From the NCBI GenBank assembly GCA_037190845.1, contig JBBCJI010000019.1, positions 1 to 64,000 on the forward strand: DNA of 64,000 bases. The letters run 5' to 3'. The notes beneath the pieces are model-generated. The model did not search any database, was not told where the DNA came from, and saw nothing but the letters and a program-made list of their open reading frames with translations. This DNA is from JBEBVQ01 sp037190845 (lineage in GTDB: Bacteria > Bacteroidota > Bacteroidia > Chitinophagales > Chitinophagaceae). The position numbers were made by a program, and so were the translations under genes. This document shows positions 1-8,993 of the stretch, piece by piece. How positions within the stretch are numbered: the first letter of the stretch is position 1; the number at the start of each line of letters is the position of its first letter.

Positions 1-87
1 CAACTGAATTATATCAAAGTGAGAAACTATGCCAAGCTGCCATTTATTGTCTGGTATTCATCAGAGCCGATGCCATGCAACAATTAC

Positions 88-181
88 GATGTCATCCTGA
101 GCGTGAAACGAAGGATCCCACACAATGAGTGTCCCACATTATGTGAGATCCTTCATTCCGCTACGCTCCATTCTGGATGAC
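88..181. repeat. GTCATCCTGA-family dispersed palindrome, copy A
   Basis: Imperfect long inverted repeat. It opens with GATGTCATCCTGA, is followed by GAAGGATCCCACA, has a centre near ACATTATGTG, and closes with CTACGCTCCATTCTGGATGAC. Related copies lie at 2443-2531 and 30213-30293. All three are in intergenic DNA and share the outer TGTCAT/ATGAC ends and the ATTATGTG centre. Such elements are typical dispersed, probably non-autonomous repeats. Confidence 0.75.
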
Positions 182-465
182 GGAGTGGCTGTTCGGAGGA
201 ATTACTATCCTGGAAGCATCAGATGCCGGAAAACATTTTTGACAAACCTTGTCCCAACTCGTATATCGTCTCCCTTCAAAGGGGGAATTTGCGCCGTTCA
301 TTTGTCATAGCCTGATAGCAGAACGTGATGATCGTCTCCCTTTGAGGGGAGAACGTGAGGGGTGTCTGGCAGTAAATGTGCAATGGGAACGCAATGCAAT
401 AGAACTGGAACGTTTCTCTGCGGAGTAAAATCTCAATAACGAAGTAGCTGATCAGGAGATAATAA

Positions 466-492
466 AAATGCCCGCCTGAACAGCGGGCATTT
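466..492 (-). terminator. Intrinsic terminator of rpsF-rpsR-rplI
   Basis: A perfect 10-bp stem (AAATGCCCGC paired with GCGGGCATTT) encloses a 7-nt loop. On the minus strand a T-rich run follows the stem. It lies 27 nt past the rplI stop codon, where an operon terminator is expected. Confidence 0.85.
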
Positions 493-518
493 CTCAAAGA
501 AAATTAAGGCAAATCATT

Positions 519-965
519 TTATTCGCCAACCACTTCAAATTCGAGCTCCAGCACATTTTCCTTGCCGAAATCAATCTGTGCTTTGTGTACACCGGTTTCT
601 TTCACCTCATCAATGATAGTGATACGACGGCGGTCAATATCATATCCTTTCTGTTCGCGGATAGCACGTGCCAGTTGGATAGCGGTTACAGAACCGAATA
701 TCTTGCCGCTGGTACCGGTTTTGGCGCCGATCTTAACAGGGCTTTCTTTCAGTACTGCCGTTACCTTCGCGATCTCTGCCATCAGCTTGTCTTCGCGTTT
801 CTTTTGTTGTTTACGCCGTTCTTCCAGGATCTTCAGATTAGAGCCACTGGCTTCGATAGCGTATTTCTGGGGGATCAGGTAGTTGCGGGCATAGCCGGGA
901 CGTACCTCCACCAGTTCATGGGCGCCGCCCAGGTTATCTACGTCTTTTATGAGAATTACTTGCAT
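519..965 (-). CDS. rplI: 50S ribosomal protein L9
   Basis: Large-subunit protein L9 binds 23S rRNA near the L1 stalk and helps maintain reading frame. The 148-residue product has the usual length and layout: an N-terminal RNA-binding domain beginning MQVILIKDVDNLGG with the family's GYARNYLIP signature, a long charged connecting helix rich in K, R and E (about residues 45-75), and a C-terminal domain ending in a beta-rich EFEVV tail. It is the last gene of rpsF-rpsR-rplI, 35 nt after rpsR, and an intrinsic terminator follows. Identification is secure from sequence and synteny. Confidence 0.98.
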   Translation of the reverse strand: MQVILIKDVDNLGGAHELVEVRPGYARNYLIPQKYAIEASGSNLKILEERRKQQKKREDKLMAEIAKVTAVLKESPVKIGAKTGTSGKIFGSVTAIQLARAIREQKGYDIDRRRITIIDEVKETGVHKAQIDFGKENVLELEFEVVGE

Positions 966-1000
966 GACTTTTAGACTTTAATTTTTCCGGTTAACAACTA

Positions 1001-1267
1001 CTATTTAAAAAGGTCTGTAACGTAGGGCAGCAAAGCCATCTGACGTGCCTTTTTAACAGCCTGCGCCACCTTGCGCTGGTATTTCAGCGAATTGCCGGTA
1101 ATACGGCGGGGCAACATTTTGCCCTGGTCGTTCAGGAATTTTTTCAGGAATTCGGCATCTTTATAATCAATGTATTTGATGCCCATTTTCTTAAAGCGGC
1201 AGTATTTTTTCTGGCGCTTTTCCACGCGGGTGGACGTAAGGAATTTTATATCGTTTTGCTTAGCCAT
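1001..1267 (-). CDS. rpsR: 30S ribosomal protein S18
   Basis: Small-subunit protein S18, partner of S6 on the central domain of 16S rRNA. The 88-residue product shows the conserved core: a CRFKKMGIKYIDYKD stretch, then FLNDQGKMLPRRITG, then a basic C-terminal helix (QRKVAQAVKKARQMALLPY). It is the middle gene of the operon, 24 nt after rpsF and 35 nt before rplI, so the three are surely co-transcribed. Confidence 0.98.
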   Translation of the reverse strand: MAKQNDIKFLTSTRVEKRQKKYCRFKKMGIKYIDYKDAEFLKKFLNDQGKMLPRRITGNSLKYQRKVAQAVKKARQMALLPYVTDLFK

Positions 1268-1291
1268 TGTTTCTAACTGTTTTAATAAGGA

Positions 1292-1651
1292 TTAGGAAGC
1301 CTGTAATTCAGCATTTTTGCTGCGGCGTTTTGCGTTATACTCAACTGCATATTTGTCCAGACGAGTGATCATGTGACGCATCACATTTTCATCCCGGTTC
1401 ATCTGGACTTCCAGCTTTGTATTTACATCTGCCGGAGCACCGTATTCAAGCAGCCAGTACAGACCAGTTGTCTTTTTTGCAATGGGATAAGCAAACGGAC
1501 GAAGTCCCCATGCTTCCTGGTGGACGATCTCTCCACCGTTTTCTTTAATGAAATCGGAAAACTTTTTCTGAGCAGTCTTGTAGTCATCTTCGGCCAGTAC
1601 CGGCGTGAAGATCACCATCAGCTCATAGCGTTGAAGGTTGTTTGTTGCCAT
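1292..1651 (-). CDS. rpsF: 30S ribosomal protein S6
   Basis: Small-subunit protein S6, which binds 16S rRNA as a dimer with S18. The 119-residue product begins with the S6 beta strand RYELMVIFTPVL, carries the WGLRPFAYPIAKKTTGLYWL strand-turn region near residues 44-63, and contains the conserved NRDENVMRHM helix near residue 84. It is the first gene of the operon. A TTG-N20-TACCTTTG promoter sits about 90 nt upstream, leaving a leader of roughly 80 nt. Confidence 0.98.
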   Translation of the reverse strand: MATNNLQRYELMVIFTPVLAEDDYKTAQKKFSDFIKENGGEIVHQEAWGLRPFAYPIAKKTTGLYWLLEYGAPADVNTKLEVQMNRDENVMRHMITRLDKYAVEYNAKRRSKNAELQAS

Positions 1652-1741
1652 AAAAAATTTAATCGTTTAAAAAATAAATACCCACCGCCCGGCAGCAACG
1701 CCGGACACCTGCGGAACAGGAGGCCGGGCAAATTGGGGATG

Positions 1742-1772
1742 CAAAGGTAAATGAAATGAAAAAAATAACCAA
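1742..1772 (-). promoter_or_regulatory. Bacteroidota-type promoter of rpsF operon
   Basis: On the minus strand a TTG (1770-1772) is followed after 20 nt by TACCTTTG (1742-1749). This fits the known Bacteroidota TTG-N19-21-TAnnTTTG consensus exactly. It is the best-formed promoter in this part of the window and is correctly placed for the ribosomal operon. Confidence 0.75.
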
Positions 1773-1836
1773 TAAAAATCAGGCAGAATCAAACAGCTTA
1801 TATAAAAAACTGAAATTTAAAATAAAAAACAGCTAT

Positions 1837-2364
1837 TTACAAAGTGTATAATTTAACATCTGAAAGTACTTTACGTGCACGCGCCTTAAATCCGGCTGTA
1901 GGTTGGCTGCCCAGGTGGTCTTCAATGATGATACGCAATTCCTGCACGATTTCCGGATATATACGTGCGAGCTTCGCTAATACCGTCATGGAAAAGCAGC
2001 GTACTGCTACGGTTTCACGGGGATCTGCCAACCAGTCAAAGCAAACCTGCATCACAGGGCCATGTATGGATTCAGGCATATCCATGTACTGTAGCATGCG
2101 TATCACATTTCTTTTTACCGCTACAGGAATACCCGGTTCCTGCATTCTGGCTATCATTACTTCAAGGTGTGGGGTGATCAGTGCCGGATGTTTTTCGGCA
2201 ATCGTATTTAAAATCCAGGCAACACGCTGCACTACGCGATATTCATCTTCAAGAAATAAAGTGAGCAACGCACCGAATCTTTCCCGGTCATCACCCACCC
2301 AGGCTGCAATCTGTAAGGTATTTGCTTTTGAATGCTCCTTTAAAATTTCGTTGCGCAGGTTCAT
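1837..2364 (-). CDS. HEAT-repeat-like helical protein, unknown role
   Basis: A 175-residue, mostly alpha-helical protein with no signal peptide or membrane segment, so probably cytosolic. The helices recur in pairs with a HEAT-like character: RFGALLTLFLEDEYRVVQRV, then LITPHLEVMIARM, KRNVIRMLQYM, VAVRCFSMTVLAKLA and IVQELRIIIEDH. HEAT-like repeats usually form curved protein- or nucleic-acid-binding scaffolds. I do not recognise a characterised relative. The gene stands alone, upstream of the ribosomal operon on the same strand but about 185 nt away and separated by the rpsF promoter. Confidence 0.8.
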   Translation of the reverse strand: MNLRNEILKEHSKANTLQIAAWVGDDRERFGALLTLFLEDEYRVVQRVAWILNTIAEKHPALITPHLEVMIARMQEPGIPVAVKRNVIRMLQYMDMPESIHGPVMQVCFDWLADPRETVAVRCFSMTVLAKLARIYPEIVQELRIIIEDHLGSQPTAGFKARARKVLSDVKLYTL

Positions 2365-2442
2365 ATATTTATCTTACCGGGAAATGAAGGCTATCAAAAT
2401 GACAACGTATGTTGCATGATTGATCACCTTACATCAAAGAAC

Positions 2443-2531
2443 GATGTCATCCTGACGAAGGAAGGATCCCACACAATACGGACACTCATTATGTGGGATG
2501 CTTCACTCCGCTACGCTGCGTTCTGCATGAC
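2443..2531. repeat. GTCATCCTGA-family dispersed palindrome, copy B
   Basis: Second copy of the family seen at 88-181 and 30213-30293. It opens GATGTCATCCTGACGAAGG, has the central CTCATTATGTGGG, and closes with CTACGCTGCGTTCTGCATGAC. It lies in the 198-nt gap between the HEAT-like and DUF349 genes. Confidence 0.75.
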
Positions 2532-2562
2532 ACAGTAGACAGATTCATGCGCCATTCATCTT

Positions 2563-4155
2563 TTATACAGCCTCATTCTTCGTATCAGGCTTCTTTTTAT
2601 CAGATTCCAATTGCTGCTGTACTTCGGCAATTTTTTGCTGTTTACGTTCTATAATATGTTCACTTTGTGCAATCAGCGTCCGGAGATGTGCACGCAGTTC
2701 CTCCTCTTTATGCCCGGGGGTAATGTTGTTGACACCTTCCCTGAAGTCTGCCAGCCTGCTTTCTTCTTCCTTTAATTCTTCCTGTAGCGTTTGCAGAAAC
2801 TGAAATGCCTGTTGCTTTCGTTTTTCATGCTGCTGTTCTGCGTATTCCCGGCGACGTCTCCTGTGCTCATCTTTCCGTTTGAAGAAAGCAGTACGCACAT
2901 CAATAAACTGTTTCCATAGTGTGTCGCCATACTTATGCGGCACTGGCCCTATCTGCTTCCATGCCGCCATCAGCCTGTTAAGTTCTTCAGTTGTTGTGTG
3001 CCACTGGTCTGAATCCCGGAGTGCTTCCGCCTGTCCGAGTAATACTTTCTTCTGTTGATAATTATCCTCCAGCGAGGATCTTACGGTTTCATAATGCTTT
3101 CGCCGGGCGTCAAAAAAATACTCCTTAGCAGCAAAGAACCTGTTACGGAGTTCTTCGACCTTTTCTGCGGGTATTTTACCCGCCTGCTTCCATAGCTCTG
3201 TAAGCTCAGCATATACCTGTGACGTCTGCGTCCAGTCTTTACTGTCTTTCAGACTTTCCGCTTTTTCTACCAGGGAATTTTTGACCAGGCAATTGGCCTC
3301 CTGCTCCTGCTGCACTTGCTCATAATGCTCTTTCTTACGATCATAAAAAGTATTTTTTGCCGCAATAAACCGTTGCCAGAGCTCTTCGTTTTTACCGGTC
3401 ATGGTACGTCCTGCTGCCTTCCATTCATCCATAAGATGCCGGAAGATCTCAGATGTTTCTTTCCATTTGCCAGACAACGAAAGCGCTTCTGCTTTTTCCA
3501 CCAACTCCAGCTTGATGTCAAGGTTCAGGAGCATATCCTCTTCCTGTGCTTCGTGATGTGCCCGCTTCCGGTCAAAGAATCTGGTGCGGGCATTTTCCAA
3601 TCGCTTCCATAGTTCCTCATTACGTTTTCTGGACAAGAAACCCGTTTGCTTCCATTGCTCTGCCACATTACGAAAAAACTGTGTCACTTCCTTCCAGTCC
3701 TCGCTATCTCTGAACGCTTCAGCCTGCTGCACCAACTGTAGCTTTGCCTTGTATGCTGTTTCTGAAAGGTCATGCAATACCTGCTCCCATCCCTGTACCT
3801 GCTGCCACAATTCTGTATAATTGCCAAGCGCCTGCACCTCTGAAAGATAAACCCGGCAGCGGTGCACTTTATCCGCCATTTTCTGCTTATCTCCGGTCGC
3901 ATCCCATTCCCCCTGCAGTTCCATAACTTTTTCCCGCACTGCGGTAAATTGCCCCACAAGACTATCTATTACAGCATCTGCATTTTCGGGAGTCAGTGTA
4001 ACCAATATCCGCTCTTTGTCCTTATCTGCAGGATACAGGACCAGGGCCCCTGTATCCTGCAGACCACAGCAATTTTTTCCGGAAAACGAAACATCATTCC
4101 ACCAAGTATGCAATAGTACAGCAGCATTTTCATCATGTGTCATAACCGCATCCAT
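2563..4155 (-). CDS. DUF349 repeat protein
   Basis: A 530-residue cytosolic protein built mainly of four DUF349 repeats with a period of about 77 residues (roughly 138-200, 215-278, 292-355 and 369-431). Each runs: LVEKAEAL-like helix, a KDWK/T segment, a L..EWK..G turn, an EELW.RF helix, and a FFDRKK.HYE ending. The C-terminus (about 432-530) is a highly charged coiled coil rich in E, K, R and Q. DUF349 proteins occur widely in bacteria and have no settled biochemical role. The repeated helical form suggests binding of RNA, nucleoid or protein partners (inference). The gene is monocistronic. Confidence 0.9.
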   Translation of the reverse strand: MDAVMTHDENAAVLLHTWWNDVSFSGKNCCGLQDTGALVLYPADKDKERILVTLTPENADAVIDSLVGQFTAVREKVMELQGEWDATGDKQKMADKVHRCRVYLSEVQALGNYTELWQQVQGWEQVLHDLSETAYKAKLQLVQQAEAFRDSEDWKEVTQFFRNVAEQWKQTGFLSRKRNEELWKRLENARTRFFDRKRAHHEAQEEDMLLNLDIKLELVEKAEALSLSGKWKETSEIFRHLMDEWKAAGRTMTGKNEELWQRFIAAKNTFYDRKKEHYEQVQQEQEANCLVKNSLVEKAESLKDSKDWTQTSQVYAELTELWKQAGKIPAEKVEELRNRFFAAKEYFFDARRKHYETVRSSLEDNYQQKKVLLGQAEALRDSDQWHTTTEELNRLMAAWKQIGPVPHKYGDTLWKQFIDVRTAFFKRKDEHRRRRREYAEQQHEKRKQQAFQFLQTLQEELKEEESRLADFREGVNNITPGHKEEELRAHLRTLIAQSEHIIERKQQKIAEVQQQLESDKKKPDTKNEAV

Positions 4156-4250
4156 TTATAACCATTAAGAATAAAAGATATCACATTATTACATTGCAAT
4201 ATAATTCTTATTATTTATTCATACAATCCGGATAACGGGATTTTCCGCAC

Positions 4251-5006
4251 CTACCTGGCGCCAAAAACCTTCTGCAACAGGGATGATGTTCTTGCGGCCG
4301 GGTTACTCCTGATCTTGTTCTCCTCTTCGGTAATGGTTACAAACAGCCCGTTCAGCGCCCTTTCCGTAACATAAGCAGTCAGGTCCGGATTTACTTTACT
4401 CCTCGTCGTAGGCAGCTTGTTGTAGGTGGTAAAGATCTGTGACCAATATGCAGTGGCGCCCACTTTACTTAATGAATTACTGATCACAGGCTTGAATGCA
4501 TTGGTAAGAGCGGTCGTGGTTTTCTGTCGCAGATATCTGGTAGCTGCGCCGTTTCCGCCTGTCAGTATAGAGAGGCCATCCTGAATGGACATGCCGGATA
4601 TGGCGTTGACGAAAATAGGCACTGCCTTGGCAGAAGCGTCTTCCGCGGCACGGTTCATGGTCAGTATCGCTTTATCAACCGTACTGCCCATACCGATTTT
4701 CCGCAAGGAGGCTTCTACCTGTTTGGCTTCCGGCGGCATTAATACTTTGATCAGGGCATTACCAAAAAAACCGTTGGTCGCCGATAATTTACCGGAAGCA
4801 TTATTAGCGCCGACGCGCAATGCTTCTTTCAGCCCGTTAACGATTTCCGTATTAGTCAGATCCTTTACAGAACCACCGCCGCTACCGCTACCTGATCCTT
4901 GTCCAAGCTGTCCCTTAGCCTTGTTAAGCATATCCTGCCAGGATTGCGCATCTGCTGTACCGCATATGGTAGTGATCAGGCTTAACGCCAGAATTATTTT
5001 TTTCAT
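4251..5006 (-). CDS. DUF4197 secreted/periplasmic protein
   Basis: A 251-residue protein with a clear signal peptide (MKKIILALSLITTICGTADAQ, cleaved near residue 20). A Gly/Ser-rich linker (GSGSGSGGGS) follows, then the DUF4197 domain: TEIVNGLKEALRVGANNA, the NALIKVLMPPEAK segment, and a long alpha-helical body ending SLLQKVFGAR. The family is conserved in Proteobacteria and Bacteroidota but has no assigned function; export to the periplasm is predicted. It appears monocistronic. Confidence 0.9.
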   Translation of the reverse strand: MKKIILALSLITTICGTADAQSWQDMLNKAKGQLGQGSGSGSGGGSVKDLTNTEIVNGLKEALRVGANNASGKLSATNGFFGNALIKVLMPPEAKQVEASLRKIGMGSTVDKAILTMNRAAEDASAKAVPIFVNAISGMSIQDGLSILTGGNGAATRYLRQKTTTALTNAFKPVISNSLSKVGATAYWSQIFTTYNKLPTTRSKVNPDLTAYVTERALNGLFVTITEEENKIRSNPAARTSSLLQKVFGAR

Positions 5007-5054
5007 TTCAATTATAATATGATCCGAAGATACTAAAAAACCGGGGGTTATAAT

Positions 5055-5102
5055 AAAAAACAGCGGCCCGTGGCGTCAGGAAACCACAAACCGCTGTTTT
5101 TT
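5055..5102 (-). terminator. Terminator downstream of T9SS cargo gene
   Basis: A 12-bp stem (AAAAAACAGCGG with CCGCTGTTTTTT) encloses a 24-nt loop, 14 nt past the stop codon of the 1282-residue cargo gene. Read on the minus strand, the second arm ends in a run of T. Confidence 0.8.
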
Positions 5103-5115
5103 ACCGGCAGAAATA

Positions 5116-8100
5116 TTATTTGCTTATCCGCTGCAGTCTTTCCGTTTTAATCAGCACGCCGTCTTCCTTATATACACGGATAAAGTACAGACCGTCTGCA
5201 AGACCATTGAGCGATAGCTGCCGGACATTACGGCCCTGCAATACCATTTTCCCTTCCGGACTGCACACGACAACATTTACCGGCACGGGCGCTCCGATAT
5301 ATACGATATCCGCTGCCGGGTTGGGATAAACCCGTACCTGTTCCGGTGAACCCATACCAGTAATACTTTCCGGTTCTTCCGGCGTCCAGACATAAGGATA
5401 CACAGAAGATGTAGCAGTACATCCATTCCCATCCGTAACGGTTACCGAATAATCACCCGATACGGTATCCGGAGCATAGCTTTGGTCGGTTGCGCCAGGT
5501 ATAACCGTACCATTGCGGCGCCATTCGTAGCTGTCGAAGATACCGGTTGTCATTGTCGTACCATTAAAGGTAATGGCAGGCTCCGGTAAGGGCCAGGACG
5601 TAACTTCAATGGTATCCGACACAGTGCTGCACTGATTGGCATTGGTTACGATGACCCTGTATGCGCCTGTAGTGTCTGCTGTATAGGTAGCGCTCTGGCC
5701 GGCCGGCGGCGGAACCGCAACACCATCTGCTTCCCATTGATACGTATTTCCGGGATCGGAGTCTGCCATGATCATAACGCTTCCTCCGGCACAGAAGGAA
5801 TCAGGCCCGCTGGTAGTAAGAGAAACCGTCGGGAGCTGATGCACCGGTAGCGTCACGGAGTCTTTTCTCCAGCAGCCGTCGTTCGGGCCGCCGCTGTTAT
5901 CTGTAGCTGTCACAACATATTTGGTATTTACCGCGGGCGATACGGAAAACGCGCTGGCTGTACCGCCAACCGGCGTCCATTGATAGGCGTACCCGTTGTT
6001 GGATGAAGTCACGCTTATCTCAGAAGTATCGCCAAGGCATATGGCCGGGGGATCAGCAGTTACGTTTATGGCCGGGGGCGTCTTCACGACCGCCTGCACA
6101 GCCTGGCGCGGACCGGTACAGCCATAACCTACCTGCCAGTTGTAGAAGAAATGATAGTAATTATCAGCCAGATTATTATACCCGGTAATGGACAGGTCGG
6201 GTGAACTGTAAGGATAGTTTGCAGTGGTGGTGTTATTGCGGCTCAGGCTGATCGGGTCGTTAATCCATATGTAGTATTGACCGGGGGGCAACCATTTATT
6301 CATGACAATCGTCTGCCCGTTTGTATAACTACCGCCGGTTTTGACCTGGAAACGTTCCGTATGAACAACCGCTTTGGTATTTGTATCTACAATCTCGATA
6401 GCAGCAATAGCACCGACAGCAGTTACATCCGGAAAGATATCCACGGATACAAGGGTAGTAGCCCGGTGTACCGTAAATTTAATCTTGTAGGTCGGTGTGG
6501 CTGTAGCATGCAGAAAGCTCCTGTTCGCACTTAAATCTGCAGGTGACTTAGGTCCTGTCTGTACACGGCCTCCGCTGCCTGTCATTACTGCCGCATAATA
6601 ATCAGTAGTCGTATTGATGACCGGAGTGGTATAGGTATTGCCGGTTGTCAGTATCGTCCCTCCGGAAGCGCTGCTAAACCAGCGGGTGCGGTCGCCGGCA
6701 GCAGTGGAGGCCTGCAATGTCATACTACCGCTCCCGCAAACGGAATCATTGACTGTAATCAGCGCCGAAGAAGATGCATTTGATATTTTCACAAAAACTG
6801 TATCAGACCAGCAGCCGGCGCCCTGATTGACCTTGACACGATACCATGTGTCCGAACTCCGGCCGGCATCTGTAAACAATACCGTATCCGAATTGGCAAT
6901 TGCCGTAAATGAAGTACCATTGGAGGAACGCTCCCATTGCAGCAGCCCCGGCTGATACCCCCAGGATGGGGATAATTGCATCAGCTCCACGGGAGCGCCG
7001 CTGCAAACAGTATCCTGTGATGATATCAGAAACCTTGTAGGCGATACGGACAAAGTCATGGTATCATTCTGGGTATTTTGATCATTGGACACTTCCGTCC
7101 ATACTTTTATGGTATGTATGCCGTGTGGTATGGCTACCGATCCAATGACCACAGTATCCGTCGTTCTCTGCGTACCGCCGGGCGTATCCAGCAGACCGGC
7201 ATATGTATAGGGCGTTTGCAGCGTTCCGTTGAGCGCCCATTTTACATCTATCCCGGAAAGCCGGGCTGTTCCTACATTAGAAATTACGGCACGCACCTGC
7301 TGGCTACCTGCACAGAAAATCCCGGCAGGATCCAATACGGAAATAACAGAAGCATCCTGGCCCGTGATAACAGGAATTTCAAATGCGCCCGGTGTCGGGC
7401 TTGTGTGCCGCGGCTGCCCTGTAATGTCTTCCGGCACCCAGGCCGTGAGATCCAGCCCCGACTCCCGCAATGCAACATTTTTAGGAAGCAGGTTCCCGGC
7501 TCCGGCATCTGTAAATTGAGGATCTTCCGTTTTGGAATTGGCCTCATAAGCAGGATGAATATTACGGAATGCAGTACGGGTAGTATAATTGCTCGCTCCG
7601 TGACTTCCGTAATACAAGGTGCCTGTGGGAGCATTCACGTAAATATTATTACCATCCGATTCCGACCAGGTAACACCTGTAAGATACCGGAACCCGAATT
7701 TTTCCGGCGCGCCACCGCCAGTGATACTAACCAGATTGTTTTTGATCTTAAGTCCCGGATTGCTGGTTGATGAAAGCGTATGAATAAGCCAGCCAATATT
7801 CTGACTGGAACCTGTATAAGCTATATTGAATGCCACGGTATTATGATAAATAAGGTTATGCTCCGCACCATTTATAAAAATCCCGGTAGCATTACCCTGA
7901 TTTATATTATATATAATATTGTTTGCAATTAATACCGGGTCCTGAGCCGTACCATCACCTTCCAGTTGCATACCGTTAAAGAGCCCTGTACCGGTTGCAC
8001 CGGCTTTAACAGGGTCATGAATCCGGTTTCCAATAATTTTTGTCCCGGGCATGGATTCGTTAAAAGTAAAAATACCATAAAAGGACATTGGGCTTGGAGG

Positions 8101-8964
8101 ATTTTTAGCCGCTCTGTTCATATCGTTATATGCTACATAATGGTTGTTGCTGTTATTACCCCGCAAATGAATGCCCGAATTGACATAATTTTCGATCAGA
8201 TTATGTACCAGTATATTATGCACATTCCCGCCACCGGCGATATTAATACCAAAATACGGGCCTCCGCCTGCTAAAGGCCCCTGAATGTGATTATTGGCAA
8301 TATAGCAATATGACCCACCTATGGCTGTAGCAATAGCAGGCAGATTTTGTGCTCCCGAAATGGAAATGCCTGTTGATTGCGCCACCATTGTAGCAGTGAT
8401 CACACGCATATCAAAATGGCAGTTGGTAATACTATCATATTGGGAACTACCTGTGATTACAGCTCCCCATCCGAAAGTAGCAGTCAGATTTTTAAATACC
8501 ATGTTATCCACACATAAATATTTCACGTTACTGATGATCAGCATCTGCCTTTTATCCTCTGCATCTGAGTTGCCAAATTGTAGCGTATTTCCATTCCCGT
8601 TGATACGAATCGTATTGCTGGCGCTGGTTCCGTTGATATTCTTTAAAACCAGGTTCTCGGTATAAGGCCCGGAACCGGGTACCACATTAATCGTTACCTT
8701 GCCATTAACGCCATCGGCAGTAAGCCTGGCGGAAAGAGCTGCGAACGTCTGAAAGTTCGTACCGCCGGTAGCGGCTCCGGCATTAACGGTGTATGTACCC
8801 GCAAGTGGCTGAGCTTGTATAATGACCGGTAGCACGATCATGAACAGAGCTGTTATACTACCCGCTATACGGACGAGCCGCTGCCTTCTGTCAGCATCAG
8901 AAGTTCGTATACGTTGCAGGAACGGCATAAGGAAACGAGTACTTACATGTCTAACTAAACCCAT
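5116..8964 (-). CDS. Large secreted beta-helix/Ig-like T9SS cargo protein
   Basis: A 1282-residue secreted protein. A long, basic n-region leads to a hydrophobic signal segment (about residues 34-51, ending VIIQAQ). Residues of roughly 55-530 look like a right-handed parallel beta-helix: many short N-, G- and I-rich turns such as NNHIQG, HNLIENYVNSGIHLRGN and NNIIYNIN. CARDB/Ig-like modules follow (for example AICLGDTSEISV and DSFCAGGSVMI). The end is a T9SS type A sorting domain: VRVYPNPAADIVYIG to LADGLYFIRVYKEDG and a basic tail. It probably acts at the cell surface or outside as a polysaccharide-binding or adhesive protein. It follows the gene at 8994 by 29 nt and is likely co-transcribed with it. 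Confidence 0.9.
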   Translation of the reverse strand: MGLVRHVSTRFLMPFLQRIRTSDADRRQRLVRIAGSITALFMIVLPVIIQAQPLAGTYTVNAGAATGGTNFQTFAALSARLTADGVNGKVTINVVPGSGPYTENLVLKNINGTSASNTIRINGNGNTLQFGNSDAEDKRQMLIISNVKYLCVDNMVFKNLTATFGWGAVITGSSQYDSITNCHFDMRVITATMVAQSTGISISGAQNLPAIATAIGGSYCYIANNHIQGPLAGGGPYFGINIAGGGNVHNILVHNLIENYVNSGIHLRGNNSNNHYVAYNDMNRAAKNPPSPMSFYGIFTFNESMPGTKIIGNRIHDPVKAGATGTGLFNGMQLEGDGTAQDPVLIANNIIYNINQGNATGIFINGAEHNLIYHNTVAFNIAYTGSSQNIGWLIHTLSSTSNPGLKIKNNLVSITGGGAPEKFGFRYLTGVTWSESDGNNIYVNAPTGTLYYGSHGASNYTTRTAFRNIHPAYEANSKTEDPQFTDAGAGNLLPKNVALRESGLDLTAWVPEDITGQPRHTSPTPGAFEIPVITGQDASVISVLDPAGIFCAGSQQVRAVISNVGTARLSGIDVKWALNGTLQTPYTYAGLLDTPGGTQRTTDTVVIGSVAIPHGIHTIKVWTEVSNDQNTQNDTMTLSVSPTRFLISSQDTVCSGAPVELMQLSPSWGYQPGLLQWERSSNGTSFTAIANSDTVLFTDAGRSSDTWYRVKVNQGAGCWSDTVFVKISNASSSALITVNDSVCGSGSMTLQASTAAGDRTRWFSSASGGTILTTGNTYTTPVINTTTDYYAAVMTGSGGRVQTGPKSPADLSANRSFLHATATPTYKIKFTVHRATTLVSVDIFPDVTAVGAIAAIEIVDTNTKAVVHTERFQVKTGGSYTNGQTIVMNKWLPPGQYYIWINDPISLSRNNTTTANYPYSSPDLSITGYNNLADNYYHFFYNWQVGYGCTGPRQAVQAVVKTPPAINVTADPPAICLGDTSEISVTSSNNGYAYQWTPVGGTASAFSVSPAVNTKYVVTATDNSGGPNDGCWRKDSVTLPVHQLPTVSLTTSGPDSFCAGGSVMIMADSDPGNTYQWEADGVAVPPPAGQSATYTADTTGAYRVIVTNANQCSTVSDTIEVTSWPLPEPAITFNGTTMTTGIFDSYEWRRNGTVIPGATDQSYAPDTVSGDYSVTVTDGNGCTATSSVYPYVWTPEEPESITGMGSPEQVRVYPNPAADIVYIGAPVPVNVVVCSPEGKMVLQGRNVRQLSLNGLADGLYFIRVYKEDGVLIKTERLQRISK

Positions 8965-8993
8965 TGATTGATATTTAAACGTTAATAAAAATT

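Larger units (their letters stand above)
1..518. other. Gene-free left edge with palindromic repeats
   Basis: I see no convincing gene. The stretch holds a GTCATCCTGA-family palindrome (88-181), two imperfect copies of a 24-nt motif that begins ATCGTCTCCCTT and contains a CCCTT/AAGGG palindrome (265-288 and 331-354), and the terminator of the ribosomal operon at its right end. The short ORFs that cross it read through the repeats and carry no recognisable domain. Confidence 0.6.

Noticed and set aside
125..310. 61-residue plus-strand ORF at the left edge
   Set aside because: It reads through a dispersed palindrome and repeat copies; no protein character.
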